Position numbers and translations under genes: made by a program. This document shows, piece after piece, positions 1 to 5,646 of a stretch of 5,646 bases of DNA. The notes beneath the pieces were generated by a model. It searched no databases, was not told where the DNA came from, and was given only the letters and a program-made list of their open reading frames with translations. The stretch comes from Alphaproteobacteria bacterium. Its GTDB lineage: Bacteria > Pseudomonadota > Alphaproteobacteria > Rhizobiales > Xanthobacteraceae. Each line of letters opens with the position of its first letter. Position 1 is the first letter of the stretch. The stretch spans positions 1 to 5,646 of the forward strand of contig VAZH01000018.1 of NCBI GenBank assembly GCA_005884465.1, given 5' to 3'.

Positions 1-802
1 CGCGCATCGCGCCATTGAATTGCGGAAAGTTCTTCAAGCCGCTGAGCCTGGCGTCGTCGAACAAATAGCGTTTGCTCATGACCCAGGAGACCCATTCCTC
101 AAATACCCCCTTCGGCAGGTCCTCGCCCAAGCCGCTCCACCCCGGCGCATAGCCCAACAGCCGGGCGAGGGGGGTGCCGACGAAATTCAGCATGGCATAG
201 ACGCGATAGCGTTCAGGCGAGGCCATCAGCTTCCAGTATCCGGCTTGCGATGCGATCAACAGCGCGCGCGAGACCTCGCTGTTGTTGGCAAGAAGTCCCA
301 ATGCCTGGCCGCCGAAGGAATGGCCGACATAGTTGAGAGGCAGATTCTTGTAACGCTCGCGCATCCACGCCACCGCGGCGGTGACATCGAGCGCGGCCCA
401 CTCCGACATCGAGGCCTTGAAGCCGGCCAGCGATTTCGGCTGGTTGTAACCGACCGGCGATTTCTGCCGGCTATCGCCGATGCCGCGGTAATCATAGGTC
501 AAGACCGCGCAACCCCGCCCAGCCAGATAGCCCGCAAAACCCCGGTAGATCTTGCGCGGCACGGCGGTCGCCGAATTGATCAGGACGGCATGGCGCTTCG
601 CCCGGCGCGGCAAAAACAGCGTCGCGCCTAGCAGATATCGATCGGCGGCGGGGAAGGAGATGTCATCGATGAAAACGTCGTCCAGCGCAGCCTCTGCCAC
701 CGCGATTTCCCTCGGTCCTTTCGCGCCGCTCCAGCAAATGCGAATTCGGCTTTTGCCGCAAGGGCTTGTCTCGGGCAGCGGAAATTGTTTCCGAGCAACC
801 AT
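1..802 (-). CDS. Predicted alpha/beta-fold hydrolase (COG4757-like), C-terminus beyond the window edge
   Basis: I translated this minus-strand frame by hand: it is open from ATG at 802-800 to the left edge, giving 267 visible residues. The nucleophile elbow G-H-S-F-G-G lies at residues 160-165, with Ser162 as the predicted nucleophile. Upstream are a core beta-strand ending in NSATAVPR (76-83) and the block YDYRGIGDS (103-111). Downstream are SQAGYWK and LGYAPGW-GLGEDLP. This order matches the predicted alpha/beta hydrolases of COG4757. The acid and histidine of the triad should follow in the missing C-terminal part. The fold implies hydrolysis of an ester, thioester or amide, but the substrate is unknown. 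The hydrolase core begins near residue 46 (ISFPAADRYLLGATLF), so about 45 residues precede it. A good GGAGG site 7 nt before ATG 802 supports the long start; GTG at 700 is the main alternative. No signal peptide is evident, so a cytoplasmic location is inferred. It is transcribed divergently from aroG. Confidence 0.88.
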   Translation of the reverse strand, partial: MVARKQFPLPETSPCGKSRIRICWSGAKGPREIAVAEAALDDVFIDDISFPAADRYLLGATLFLPRRAKRHAVLINSATAVPRKIYRGFAGYLAGRGCAVLTYDYRGIGDSRQKSPVGYNQPKSLAGFKASMSEWAALDVTAAVAWMRERYKNLPLNYVGHSFGGQALGLLANNSEVSRALLIASQAGYWKLMASPERYRVYAMLNFVGTPLARLLGYAPGWSGLGEDLPKGVFEEWVSWVMSKRYLFDDARLSGLKNFPQFNGAMR

Positions 803-809
803 TGCGGTA

Positions 810-814
810 CCTCC
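810..814 (-). promoter_or_regulatory. Ribosome binding site of the alpha/beta hydrolase
   Basis: The minus strand reads GGAGG followed by 7 nt (TACCGCA) and then ATG at 802-800. This near-consensus Shine-Dalgarno site favours the long form of the hydrolase over the internal GTG at 700. That GTG has its own weaker GAGG about 9 nt upstream. Confidence 0.65.
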
Positions 815-827
815 AGCACGAACCTCG

Positions 828-856
828 GAAACAAAAGGGCGCTGGTAACCCTATAT
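828..856 (+). promoter_or_regulatory. Weak sigma-70-type promoter candidate for aroG
   Basis: CTATAT at 851-856 matches the -10 hexamer often seen in rhizobial housekeeping promoters. A poor -35 (GAAACA, 828-833, sharing only the last three bases with TTGACA) sits 17 nt upstream. Transcription would start near 863 and give a leader of about 150 nt that includes the 971-998 hairpin. TATAAA at 957-962 is an alternative -10, but it lacks a convincing -35 and would start transcription right at the hairpin. Both are inferred from motifs only. Confidence 0.25.
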
Positions 857-970
857 TTCCAGTGCCGCTTTTCGATTGAAGCTCCTGGCAGGGACTCGCG
901 GCAAATGGCGCGGAAGCTTCCAATCGGCGGCACTGGCGGTCCGGCATCAGCCTGTGTATAAACCGGCCCG

Positions 971-998
971 CCGCTACCTTCGACAAGTAGCGGTTTTT
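971..998 (+). terminator. Intrinsic-terminator-like hairpin in the aroG leader (possible attenuator)
   Basis: CCGCTAC (971-977) and GTAGCGG (987-993) form a perfect 7-bp stem around a 9-nt loop. TT/AA pairs inside the loop can extend the stem past a bulged C. Five T residues (994-998) follow the 3' arm directly. The form is that of a rho-independent terminator reading rightward. No plus-strand gene lies upstream for it to terminate, since the upstream neighbour runs leftward. It ends only 3 nt before the aroG Shine-Dalgarno sequence, so in any transcript started further upstream it lies in the aroG 5' UTR. That suggests premature termination control of aroG, or a 5' structure affecting translation or mRNA stability. 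The stem and T-run are seen directly; the regulatory role is inferred. Confidence 0.55.
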
Positions 999-1001
999 GG
1001 T

Positions 1002-1007
1002 AAGGAG
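1002..1007 (+). promoter_or_regulatory. Ribosome binding site of aroG
   Basis: AAGGAG at 1002-1007 stands 8 nt before the ATG at 1016, a strong Shine-Dalgarno match that fixes the aroG start. It begins 3 nt after the T-run of the leader hairpin, close enough for folding there to influence ribosome access. Confidence 0.75.
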
Positions 1008-1015
1008 TTAACGTC

Positions 1016-2404
1016 ATGTCCGAGCGGTGGACACCCGACAGCTGGCGCTCCAGGCCGGCGCTGCAGTTGCCCGATTATCCCGACGCCAAGGCGTTGGCCG
1101 ATGTCGAGGCGCAGCTTGCCACGTTTCCTCCGCTGGTTTTTGCAGGTGAGGCCCGCAACCTGAAAAAGGCGCTTGCGCGTGTAGCCGCAGGCGAGGCCTT
1201 CCTCCTTCAAGGCGGCGACTGCGCCGAAAGCTTCGCCGAGCATGGCGCGAACAATATTCGCGATTTCTTCCGCGTGCTGCTGCAGATGGCGGTGGTGCTG
1301 ACCTATGCCGGCGCGGTGCCGGTGGTCAAGGTCGGCCGTATCGCCGGACAATTTGCCAAGCCGCGCTCGTCGCCGACCGAAAAGCTCGGCGACGTCGAGC
1401 TGCCGAGCTACCGCGGCGATATCGTCAACGACATCGCGTTCACCGCGCAATCGCGCACGCCCGATCCGCAGCGCCAGCTGATGGCGTATCGCCAGTCGGC
1501 GGCGACGCTAAACCTGCTGCGTGCATTTGCGACTGGCGGCTTCGCCAACCTCGGCAGCGTGCATCAGTGGATGCTGGGTTTCCTCAAGGATTCCCCGCAA
1601 TCGCGGCGCTACAAGGAATTGGCGGACCGCATCTCGGATGCGCTGAACTTCATGCGGGCCTGCGGGCTCGATCTGGAAAGCCACCCCGAGCTGCGTGCCA
1701 CCGATTTCTATACCAGCCACGAGGCGCTGCTGCTCGGCTACGAGCAGGCTTTTACCCGCGTCGATTCGACGACGGGCGACTGGTACGCGACCTCGGGTCA
1801 TATGATCTGGATCGGCGACCGCACCCGCCAGCTCGATCACGGCCATGTGGAATATTTCCGCGGCATCAAGAATCCGATCGGTTTGAAGTGCGGTCCATCG
1901 CTTAAAGGCGACGAATTGCTGCGGCTGATCGAGGTGCTCAATCCGGACAACGAGCCTGGACGGCTGACCCTGATCAACCGCTTCGGCTCGGAAAAAGTCG
2001 GCGATCACCTGCCGGCGTTGATCCGCGCCGTGCAGCGCGAGGGTCACGTGGTGGTGTGGTCATGCGATCCGATGCATGGCAACACCATCACCTCGACCTC
2101 GGGCTACAAGACCCGTCCGTTCGACCGCATCCTGTCGGAGGTGAAGTCGTTCTTCGCCGTCCACGCGGCGGAGGGCACCCACGCCGGCGGCGTCCACCTG
2201 GAAATGACCGGCCAGGACGTCACCGAATGCATCGGCGGCGCGCGCGCCATCACCGATGAGGATCTCAACGATCGCTATCACACGGTCTGCGATCCCCGCC
2301 TCAATGCCGAGCAGTCGATCGACATGGCTTTCCTGATCGCTGAACTGCTCAAGCAAGAGCGAGGCGGCAAGGCCAAACCGATGCCGGTTGCGGCGGGACT
2401 TTGA
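1016..2404 (+). CDS. aroG: Class II 3-deoxy-D-arabino-heptulosonate 7-phosphate (DAHP) synthase
   Basis: This cytoplasmic enzyme condenses phosphoenolpyruvate with erythrose 4-phosphate to DAHP, the first step of the shikimate pathway to Trp, Phe, Tyr, folate and quinones. The 462 residues match the usual length of the class II (plant/actinobacterial) type. The metal ligands are Cys69 (GGDCAESF), His354 (DPMHGNT), Glu396 ([12 protein letters not shown]) and Asp426 (CDPRLN). Their spacing equals that of Cys87, His369, Glu411 and Asp441 in the Mycobacterium tuberculosis enzyme, apart from a 3-residue difference between the first two. PEP and phosphate-contact positions are also present: Arg108 in [14 protein letters not shown], Arg269, Lys291 and Arg322. 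Class II enzymes are often feedback-inhibited by aromatic amino acids, but effector specificity cannot be read here. The start is set by AAGGAG at 1002-1007. A terminator-like hairpin in the leader may regulate it. It is the first gene of a probable aroG-dgkA-nadE unit. It is complete and looks functional. Some genomes name class II enzymes aroF or aroA2. Confidence 0.97.
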   Translation: MSERWTPDSWRSRPALQLPDYPDAKALADVEAQLATFPPLVFAGEARNLKKALARVAAGEAFLLQGGDCAESFAEHGANNIRDFFRVLLQMAVVLTYAGAVPVVKVGRIAGQFAKPRSSPTEKLGDVELPSYRGDIVNDIAFTAQSRTPDPQRQLMAYRQSAATLNLLRAFATGGFANLGSVHQWMLGFLKDSPQSRRYKELADRISDALNFMRACGLDLESHPELRATDFYTSHEALLLGYEQAFTRVDSTTGDWYATSGHMIWIGDRTRQLDHGHVEYFRGIKNPIGLKCGPSLKGDELLRLIEVLNPDNEPGRLTLINRFGSEKVGDHLPALIRAVQREGHVVVWSCDPMHGNTITSTSGYKTRPFDRILSEVKSFFAVHAAEGTHAGGVHLEMTGQDVTECIGGARAITDEDLNDRYHTVCDPRLNAEQSIDMAFLIAELLKQERGGKAKPMPVAAGL

Positions 2405-2759
2405 GTTGCTGCGGTTGTGGCGGGCCACGATCAATACGCGCAACGGCCTGATCTTTGCTATCCGCTCGGAGCAGGCCGTTCGCGAAGAGATCGCCGCGCT
2501 GGCACTGTCGCTGCCGCTGGCGTGGCTGATCGGCGCCACCACGATGCGCCGAATCGAGCTGATCGCCGCCGTCGTTCTGGTATTGGTCATCGAATTGCTC
2601 AACACCGCGATCGAGAAGCTCGCCGACCGCCTGACCACCGACCATGATCCGCAGATCGGCCGGGTCAAGGATATGGGTTCCGCAGCCGTCGGCGTCGCGC
2701 TGGTCATGGCAGGCCTGTTCTGGCTGTTTGCCGTCGCCGAGCGCATAGGCGCGATCTAA
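2388..2759 (+). CDS. dgkA: Diacylglycerol kinase, small prokaryotic membrane type
   Basis: DgkA phosphorylates diacylglycerol to phosphatidic acid in the inner membrane with MgATP. In Gram-negative bacteria this recycles diacylglycerol released when phospholipid head groups decorate periplasmic glucans. The 123 residues match the family length (about 120). Key residues fall where E. coli DgkA has them: Glu28 (RSEQAVREE), the catalytic-region block [14 protein letters not shown] (68-81) with Glu69, Asn72 and Glu76, and the signature KDMGSAAV (94-101). Three membrane helices are visible, at about 34-50, 56-78 and 97-117, after an amphipathic N-terminus. There is no ATG start. TTG at 2388 overlaps the aroG end by 17 nt and gives an E. 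coli-like N-terminus. TTG at 2406 lies one base past the aroG stop, has GCGGGA upstream, and would give a protein six residues shorter. Either way translation is probably coupled to aroG. A Gram-positive-type undecaprenol kinase is less likely given the lineage. Confidence 0.94.
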   Translation: MRRDFELLRLWRATINTRNGLIFAIRSEQAVREEIAALALSLPLAWLIGATTMRRIELIAAVVLVLVIELLNTAIEKLADRLTTDHDPQIGRVKDMGSAAVGVALVMAGLFWLFAVAERIGAI

Positions 2760-2803
2760 AGCTTGCGATTGCGATTTGCCTCTGCGCAAGGCACCATCGC
2801 GCC

Positions 2804-4552
2804 ATGAGCGAACAGTTCACGATCACGCTGGCCCAGTTGAACCCGACCGTCGGCGACGTCGCGGGGAACGCCGCCAAAGCGCGCGCCGCCCGCGCGCAGG
2901 CCCGCGCTGACGGCGCCGATCTCATCGCCTTTCCTGAATTGTTCATTGCAGGCTATCCGCCGGAAGACCTGGTCCTGAAACCGGCGTTTCAGTCGGCATG
3001 CCGCGCCGCCATCGAGGAGCTGGCGCGAGAGACCGCCGACGGCGGCCCGGCGATGCTGATCGGCAGTCCCTGGGTCGAGGACGGCAAGCTCTACAATGCC
3101 TGTGCCTTGCTGGATGAAGGCCGGATCGCGGCGCTTCGTTTCAAGGCCAATCTGCCAAATTATGGCGTGTTCGATGAAAAGCGCCTGTTCGCCCGTGGTC
3201 CCGCCGCCGGCCCCCTAACCGTCCGCGGCCTCCGGGTCGGCGTGCCGATTTGCGAGGACATCTGGCTCGAGGAATCAGAGGACTACGAGAACGTCGTCGA
3301 ATGCCTCGCCGAGACCGGCGCGGAAATTCTGGTGGTGCCGAACGGCTCGCCTTACGCGCGCAACAAGAACGATTTGCGGCTGTCGGTCGCGGTGGCGCGC
3401 GTCACCGAGAGCGGGCTGCCGCTTATCTATCTCAATCAGGTCGGTGGACAGGACGAGCTTGTATTCGACGGGGCATCTTTTGCATTGAATGCAGACCTCT
3501 CGGTGGCGGCGCAATTGCCGGCGTTCGGAGAGAACATCACAACGTTGCGCTGGAGCAGGACCGGGGCCGGCTGGCGCTGCAACGGCCCGATAGCGCCGGT
3601 GGTCACAGACGACCATGCCGACTACACGGCTTGCGTGCTGGGACTGCGCGATTACGTCGAGAAAAACAGATTTCCCGGGGTGCTGCTGGGCATATCCGGC
3701 GGCATCGATTCGGCGCTATGCGCGGCGATCGCGGTTGATGCGCTGGGCGCGGAGCGCGTCCGCGGCGTCATGCTGCCGTTCCGTTTCACCGCGCAGGTAT
3801 CGCTCGATGACGCGGCAAAGCTCTCAAAAGCGCTCGGCATTCGCTACGCGGTGCTGCCGATTGCGCCAGCGGTCAATGGCTTTGAGGAAATCCTGTCGCC
3901 CGTATTCGCTGGCCTGCCGCGCGATATCACCGAAGAGAATTTGCAGGCGCGCGCGCGCGGCACGTTGCTGATGGCGATCTCGAATAAAACCGGGGCGATG
4001 GTGGTCACGACCGGCAACAAGTCGGAAATGTCGGTCGGCTACGCGACGCTCTATGGCGACATGAACGGCGGCTTCAATCCGATCAAGGATATCTACAAGA
4101 CCGAAGTGTTCCGGCTATCGAGCCTGCGCAACTCATGGAAGCCCGACGACGCGCTCGGGCCATCCGGCGAGGTCATTCCGCCCGATATCATCGCGCGGCC
4201 TCCGACTGCGGAGTTGCGGGAAAACCAGACCGACCAGGATTCGCTGCCGGCCTACGAGGTGCTCGACGCGATCCTGGAACGGCTGGTCGAGCGTGAAGAG
4301 CCGCTGGCCTCGATCATCGCCGAGGGCTTCGATCGCGACACGGTGGCGCGGATCGACCGCCTGCTCAACATCGCCGAGTACAAGCGGCGTCAGGCGGCAC
4401 CGGGCGTCAAGGTCACCGAGAAGAATTTCGGGCGCGACCGCCGCTATCCCATCACCAATCGCTTTCGCGATATGGGCGAAGTGCTGCCGGGACCCGACGA
4501 GAAACTGGTCTCGCGCGCCGGCCAGGCCTCCGCGCAAGCGTTTGACGGTTAG
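2804..4552 (+). CDS. nadE: Glutamine-dependent NAD+ synthetase
   Basis: This cytoplasmic two-domain enzyme hydrolyses glutamine, channels the ammonia, and amidates nicotinate adenine dinucleotide to NAD+ using ATP, the last step of NAD synthesis. Residues 1 to about 265 form a nitrilase-fold glutaminase with the triad Glu45 (FPELFIAGYPPEDL), Lys114 (FKANLPNYGVFDEKR) and Cys150 (VPICEDIW). Residues from about 275 form the synthetase, with the PP-loop SGGIDS (298-303) and the conserved blocks TEENLQARARGTLLM (376-390), TTGNKSEMSVGYATLYGDMNGGFNPIKD (402-429), PPTAELRENQTDQDSLP (466-482) and EYKRRQAAPGVKV (525-537). The 582 residues fit the shorter bacterial NadE-Gln form rather than the roughly 680-residue mycobacterial form. 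The start ATG has only a weak AAGG 12 nt upstream, but the N-terminal ITLAQLNPTVGD is where the family begins. It lies 44 nt after dgkA with no terminator between, so it is probably co-transcribed. All catalytic residues examined are intact. Confidence 0.97.
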   Translation: MSEQFTITLAQLNPTVGDVAGNAAKARAARAQARADGADLIAFPELFIAGYPPEDLVLKPAFQSACRAAIEELARETADGGPAMLIGSPWVEDGKLYNACALLDEGRIAALRFKANLPNYGVFDEKRLFARGPAAGPLTVRGLRVGVPICEDIWLEESEDYENVVECLAETGAEILVVPNGSPYARNKNDLRLSVAVARVTESGLPLIYLNQVGGQDELVFDGASFALNADLSVAAQLPAFGENITTLRWSRTGAGWRCNGPIAPVVTDDHADYTACVLGLRDYVEKNRFPGVLLGISGGIDSALCAAIAVDALGAERVRGVMLPFRFTAQVSLDDAAKLSKALGIRYAVLPIAPAVNGFEEILSPVFAGLPRDITEENLQARARGTLLMAISNKTGAMVVTTGNKSEMSVGYATLYGDMNGGFNPIKDIYKTEVFRLSSLRNSWKPDDALGPSGEVIPPDIIARPPTAELRENQTDQDSLPAYEVLDAILERLVEREEPLASIIAEGFDRDTVARIDRLLNIAEYKRRQAAPGVKVTEKNFGRDRRYPITNRFRDMGEVLPGPDEKLVSRAGQASAQAFDG

Positions 4553-4554
4553 GT

Positions 4555-5646
4555 TTAGCGCGCGGGGATAAAGGTCGGACCCACCGACCGGATCGGCTTG
4601 TTTTCCGAAGGGGTGCCGGGGGCCGGCGCCGCAGGGCTTGGCGGAGCATCAGGGGCCGGCGCTGCATCGGGAACGGCGGCCGTAGTCCCCTTCTTGGCCG
4701 CGGCCGGAGCCGGCTTGGTCGGGACCCGCGACATCTTCTTCGCGCTCTCTTCGGTGACGATAATGTCGCCCTGCTGTTCGGCGGCGGCTCTATCGTCGAT
4801 GCTCTTCAGCGCATCGGACCATGTCTGGCCGGCAGCCTTGCACGCACAGGATGGATTGAACTCCTGACGGTAACGGAACGCATTCGGGGACGACGCGTAC
4901 GGCTGACCGTTGATCGATACCGCCTGATTGATGTCTTCGCCGGGATTGCGATAGGTGAAGAGGGTGGCCTCCGCCGCCGGACAGAGCGCCTTGCAGGTCC
5001 TTTCGTCGTCGGGGAAGCGGGCGGGCATGGTGGCGAACGAGATCGGAAAATAAGCGCCGTCGCAGGTGCGGACGCAGACGGTGCGGAAAGTACCGGATTG
5101 CGGACCGAGATCGGCACCGGGCGGCATAGGATTGTTGGTGTTGCCGAACAGATTGTCGAGAAAATTGCCGGGGCCTCGCACGGCGTTGGCATATTGCGGC
5201 CCGCAGTTGCTTTGGGCCAGCGCGAGCAGGATCGAGCGCCGCTGATTTTCGCGGTCGGCGCCAAAGCCGCCGCGCAGCCGCTCGAGGCTGGTCGTGATCT
5301 GCTCCAGATTGGCCCGCATCTGCTGGATCTGGTTGTTGACCGGACCGCATTGCGCCGACTGGCCAGAGAACAGCGAGAAAAATCCCGAGCTGTCGCAGCC
5401 CATCCGCTTGGCCTGGAACGTGACCCGATCGAGTTCGCTCTGCTGCTTGGCGGCGGCTTCCTGGTAGCGGCGGATTTGCTCGTCCCTGGCAGGGTCCCCG
5501 GTGCCGCCGCCGCGGTCGAGGGCGGCCAATTGCGCTTCCAGCCGCGGGCACATCGGATTGACCGGCGCGCCCTGTGGGGGCGGCGCAGCCGGGCTCATTT
5601 GCGCCCAGGCGTCAACGCGAAGCATGAAGACGCCGAGCAGCGCAGC
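4555..5646 (-). CDS. Exported cysteine-rich DUF2865-type protein of unknown function; N-terminus beyond the window edge
   Basis: The minus-strand frame is open from the right edge to TAA at 4557-4555, giving 363 visible residues. An ATG at 5625 exists, but the frame continues upstream as AALLGVF. Together with FMLRVDAWAQ this reads as the h-region and an AWA|Q signal peptidase I site, so the true start lies outside the window. Residue numbers below count from the 5625 Met. The exported part has a Pro/Ala/Gln-rich start, predicted helical or coiled-coil stretches (about 48-75 and 98-130), and a conserved-looking core CVRTCDGAYFPISFAT (184-199) followed by CKALCPAAEA (211-220). A long Pro/Ala/Lys-rich linker follows (about 300-340), then a tail ending VGPTFIPAR. 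Ten cysteines (26, 77, 93, 141, 184, 188, 211, 215, 260, 262) suggest periplasmic disulfides. The core matches my memory of Pfam DUF2865, found in Bradyrhizobium relatives. No catalytic motif is recognised, so no function is assigned. It converges on nadE with 2 bp between the stop codons. Confidence 0.87.
   Translation of the reverse strand, partial: AALLGVFMLRVDAWAQMSPAAPPPQGAPVNPMCPRLEAQLAALDRGGGTGDPARDEQIRRYQEAAAKQQSELDRVTFQAKRMGCDSSGFFSLFSGQSAQCGPVNNQIQQMRANLEQITTSLERLRGGFGADRENQRRSILLALAQSNCGPQYANAVRGPGNFLDNLFGNTNNPMPPGADLGPQSGTFRTVCVRTCDGAYFPISFATMPARFPDDERTCKALCPAAEATLFTYRNPGEDINQAVSINGQPYASSPNAFRYRQEFNPSCACKAAGQTWSDALKSIDDRAAAEQQGDIIVTEESAKKMSRVPTKPAPAAAKKGTTAAVPDAAPAPDAPPSPAAPAPGTPSENKPIRSVGPTFIPAR

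Noticed and set aside
321..325. Search for mobile elements, tRNA genes, CRISPR repeats and attachment sites, extended to the whole window
   Set aside because: No terminal inverted repeats, transposase or integrase motifs, cloverleaf-like sequences or regularly spaced repeats were seen by eye anywhere in the 5646 bases.
20..631. Plus-strand 203-residue open frame
   Set aside because: It is antisense to the well-supported alpha/beta hydrolase (GHSFGG elbow, strong ribosome binding site). Its product is Arg/Ala/Gln-rich with no recognisable domain.
628..1017. Minus-strand 129-residue frame, with an overlapping 107-residue frame at 663-986
   Set aside because: Both cover the divergent promoter region and the hydrolase start in the wrong frames, show no family motif, and have low-complexity basic content.
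1508..2047. Minus-strand 179-residue frame inside aroG
   Set aside because: It is a shadow of the aroG codons, which carry every metal ligand of class II DAHP synthase. Long antisense frames are common in GC-rich genes.
2060..2746. Minus-strand 228-residue frame across the aroG end and dgkA
   Set aside because: It is antisense to two confidently identified genes and has Ser/Arg/Ile-rich content without a domain.
2777..2793. Small hairpin TGCCT/AGGCA with a 7-nt loop before nadE, covering its weak AAGG site
   Set aside because: Only 5 bp, with no T-run; it could mask the ribosome binding site, but a stem this short is expected by chance. The tandem GCGATT copies at 2765-2776 just before it are likewise too short to interpret.
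4621..4665. Repeated GGCCGGCGC motifs near the end of the DUF2865-type gene
   Set aside because: They encode the Pro/Ala-rich linker. The repetition follows from codon and residue bias, and no terminator-like T-run or transposon structure accompanies it.

Overview
The window is GC-rich (low-60s percent by eye) and reads as ordinary chromosome of an alphaproteobacterium in the Bradyrhizobium/Rhodopseudomonas/Afipia group (Nitrobacteraceae). This placement rests on protein similarity recalled from memory and on a DUF2865-type protein, a family I know from these bacteria. No database search was run. I see no mobile element, tRNA, rRNA, CRISPR array or phage gene.

Layout. Positions 1-802 (minus strand) hold most of a predicted alpha/beta hydrolase whose C-terminus lies beyond the left edge. 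Positions 803-1015 form a divergent intergenic region of about 210 bp. It holds the hydrolase ribosome binding site, a weak promoter candidate, and an intrinsic-terminator-like hairpin just ahead of the aroG ribosome binding site. Positions 1016-4552 (plus strand) carry three tightly packed genes: aroG (class II DAHP synthase, first step of the shikimate pathway), dgkA (small membrane diacylglycerol kinase, overlapping or abutting the aroG end) and nadE (glutamine-dependent NAD+ synthetase, 44 bp after dgkA). Positions 4555-5646 (minus strand) hold an exported, cysteine-rich DUF2865-type protein. It converges on nadE with only 2 bp between the two stop codons, and its start lies beyond the right edge.

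How the genes relate. aroG, dgkA and nadE are probably co-transcribed, but they serve different housekeeping tasks: aromatic precursor supply, recycling of diacylglycerol to phosphatidate in the inner membrane, and NAD synthesis. I infer shared expression rather than a shared pathway. All the catalytic residues I could check in these three enzymes are present, so each looks functional.

The most interesting points are the terminator-like hairpin in the aroG leader, which may be a transcription attenuator without an obvious aromatic leader peptide, and the DUF2865-type secreted protein with ten cysteines and no known function. I do not see a new multi-gene system here.
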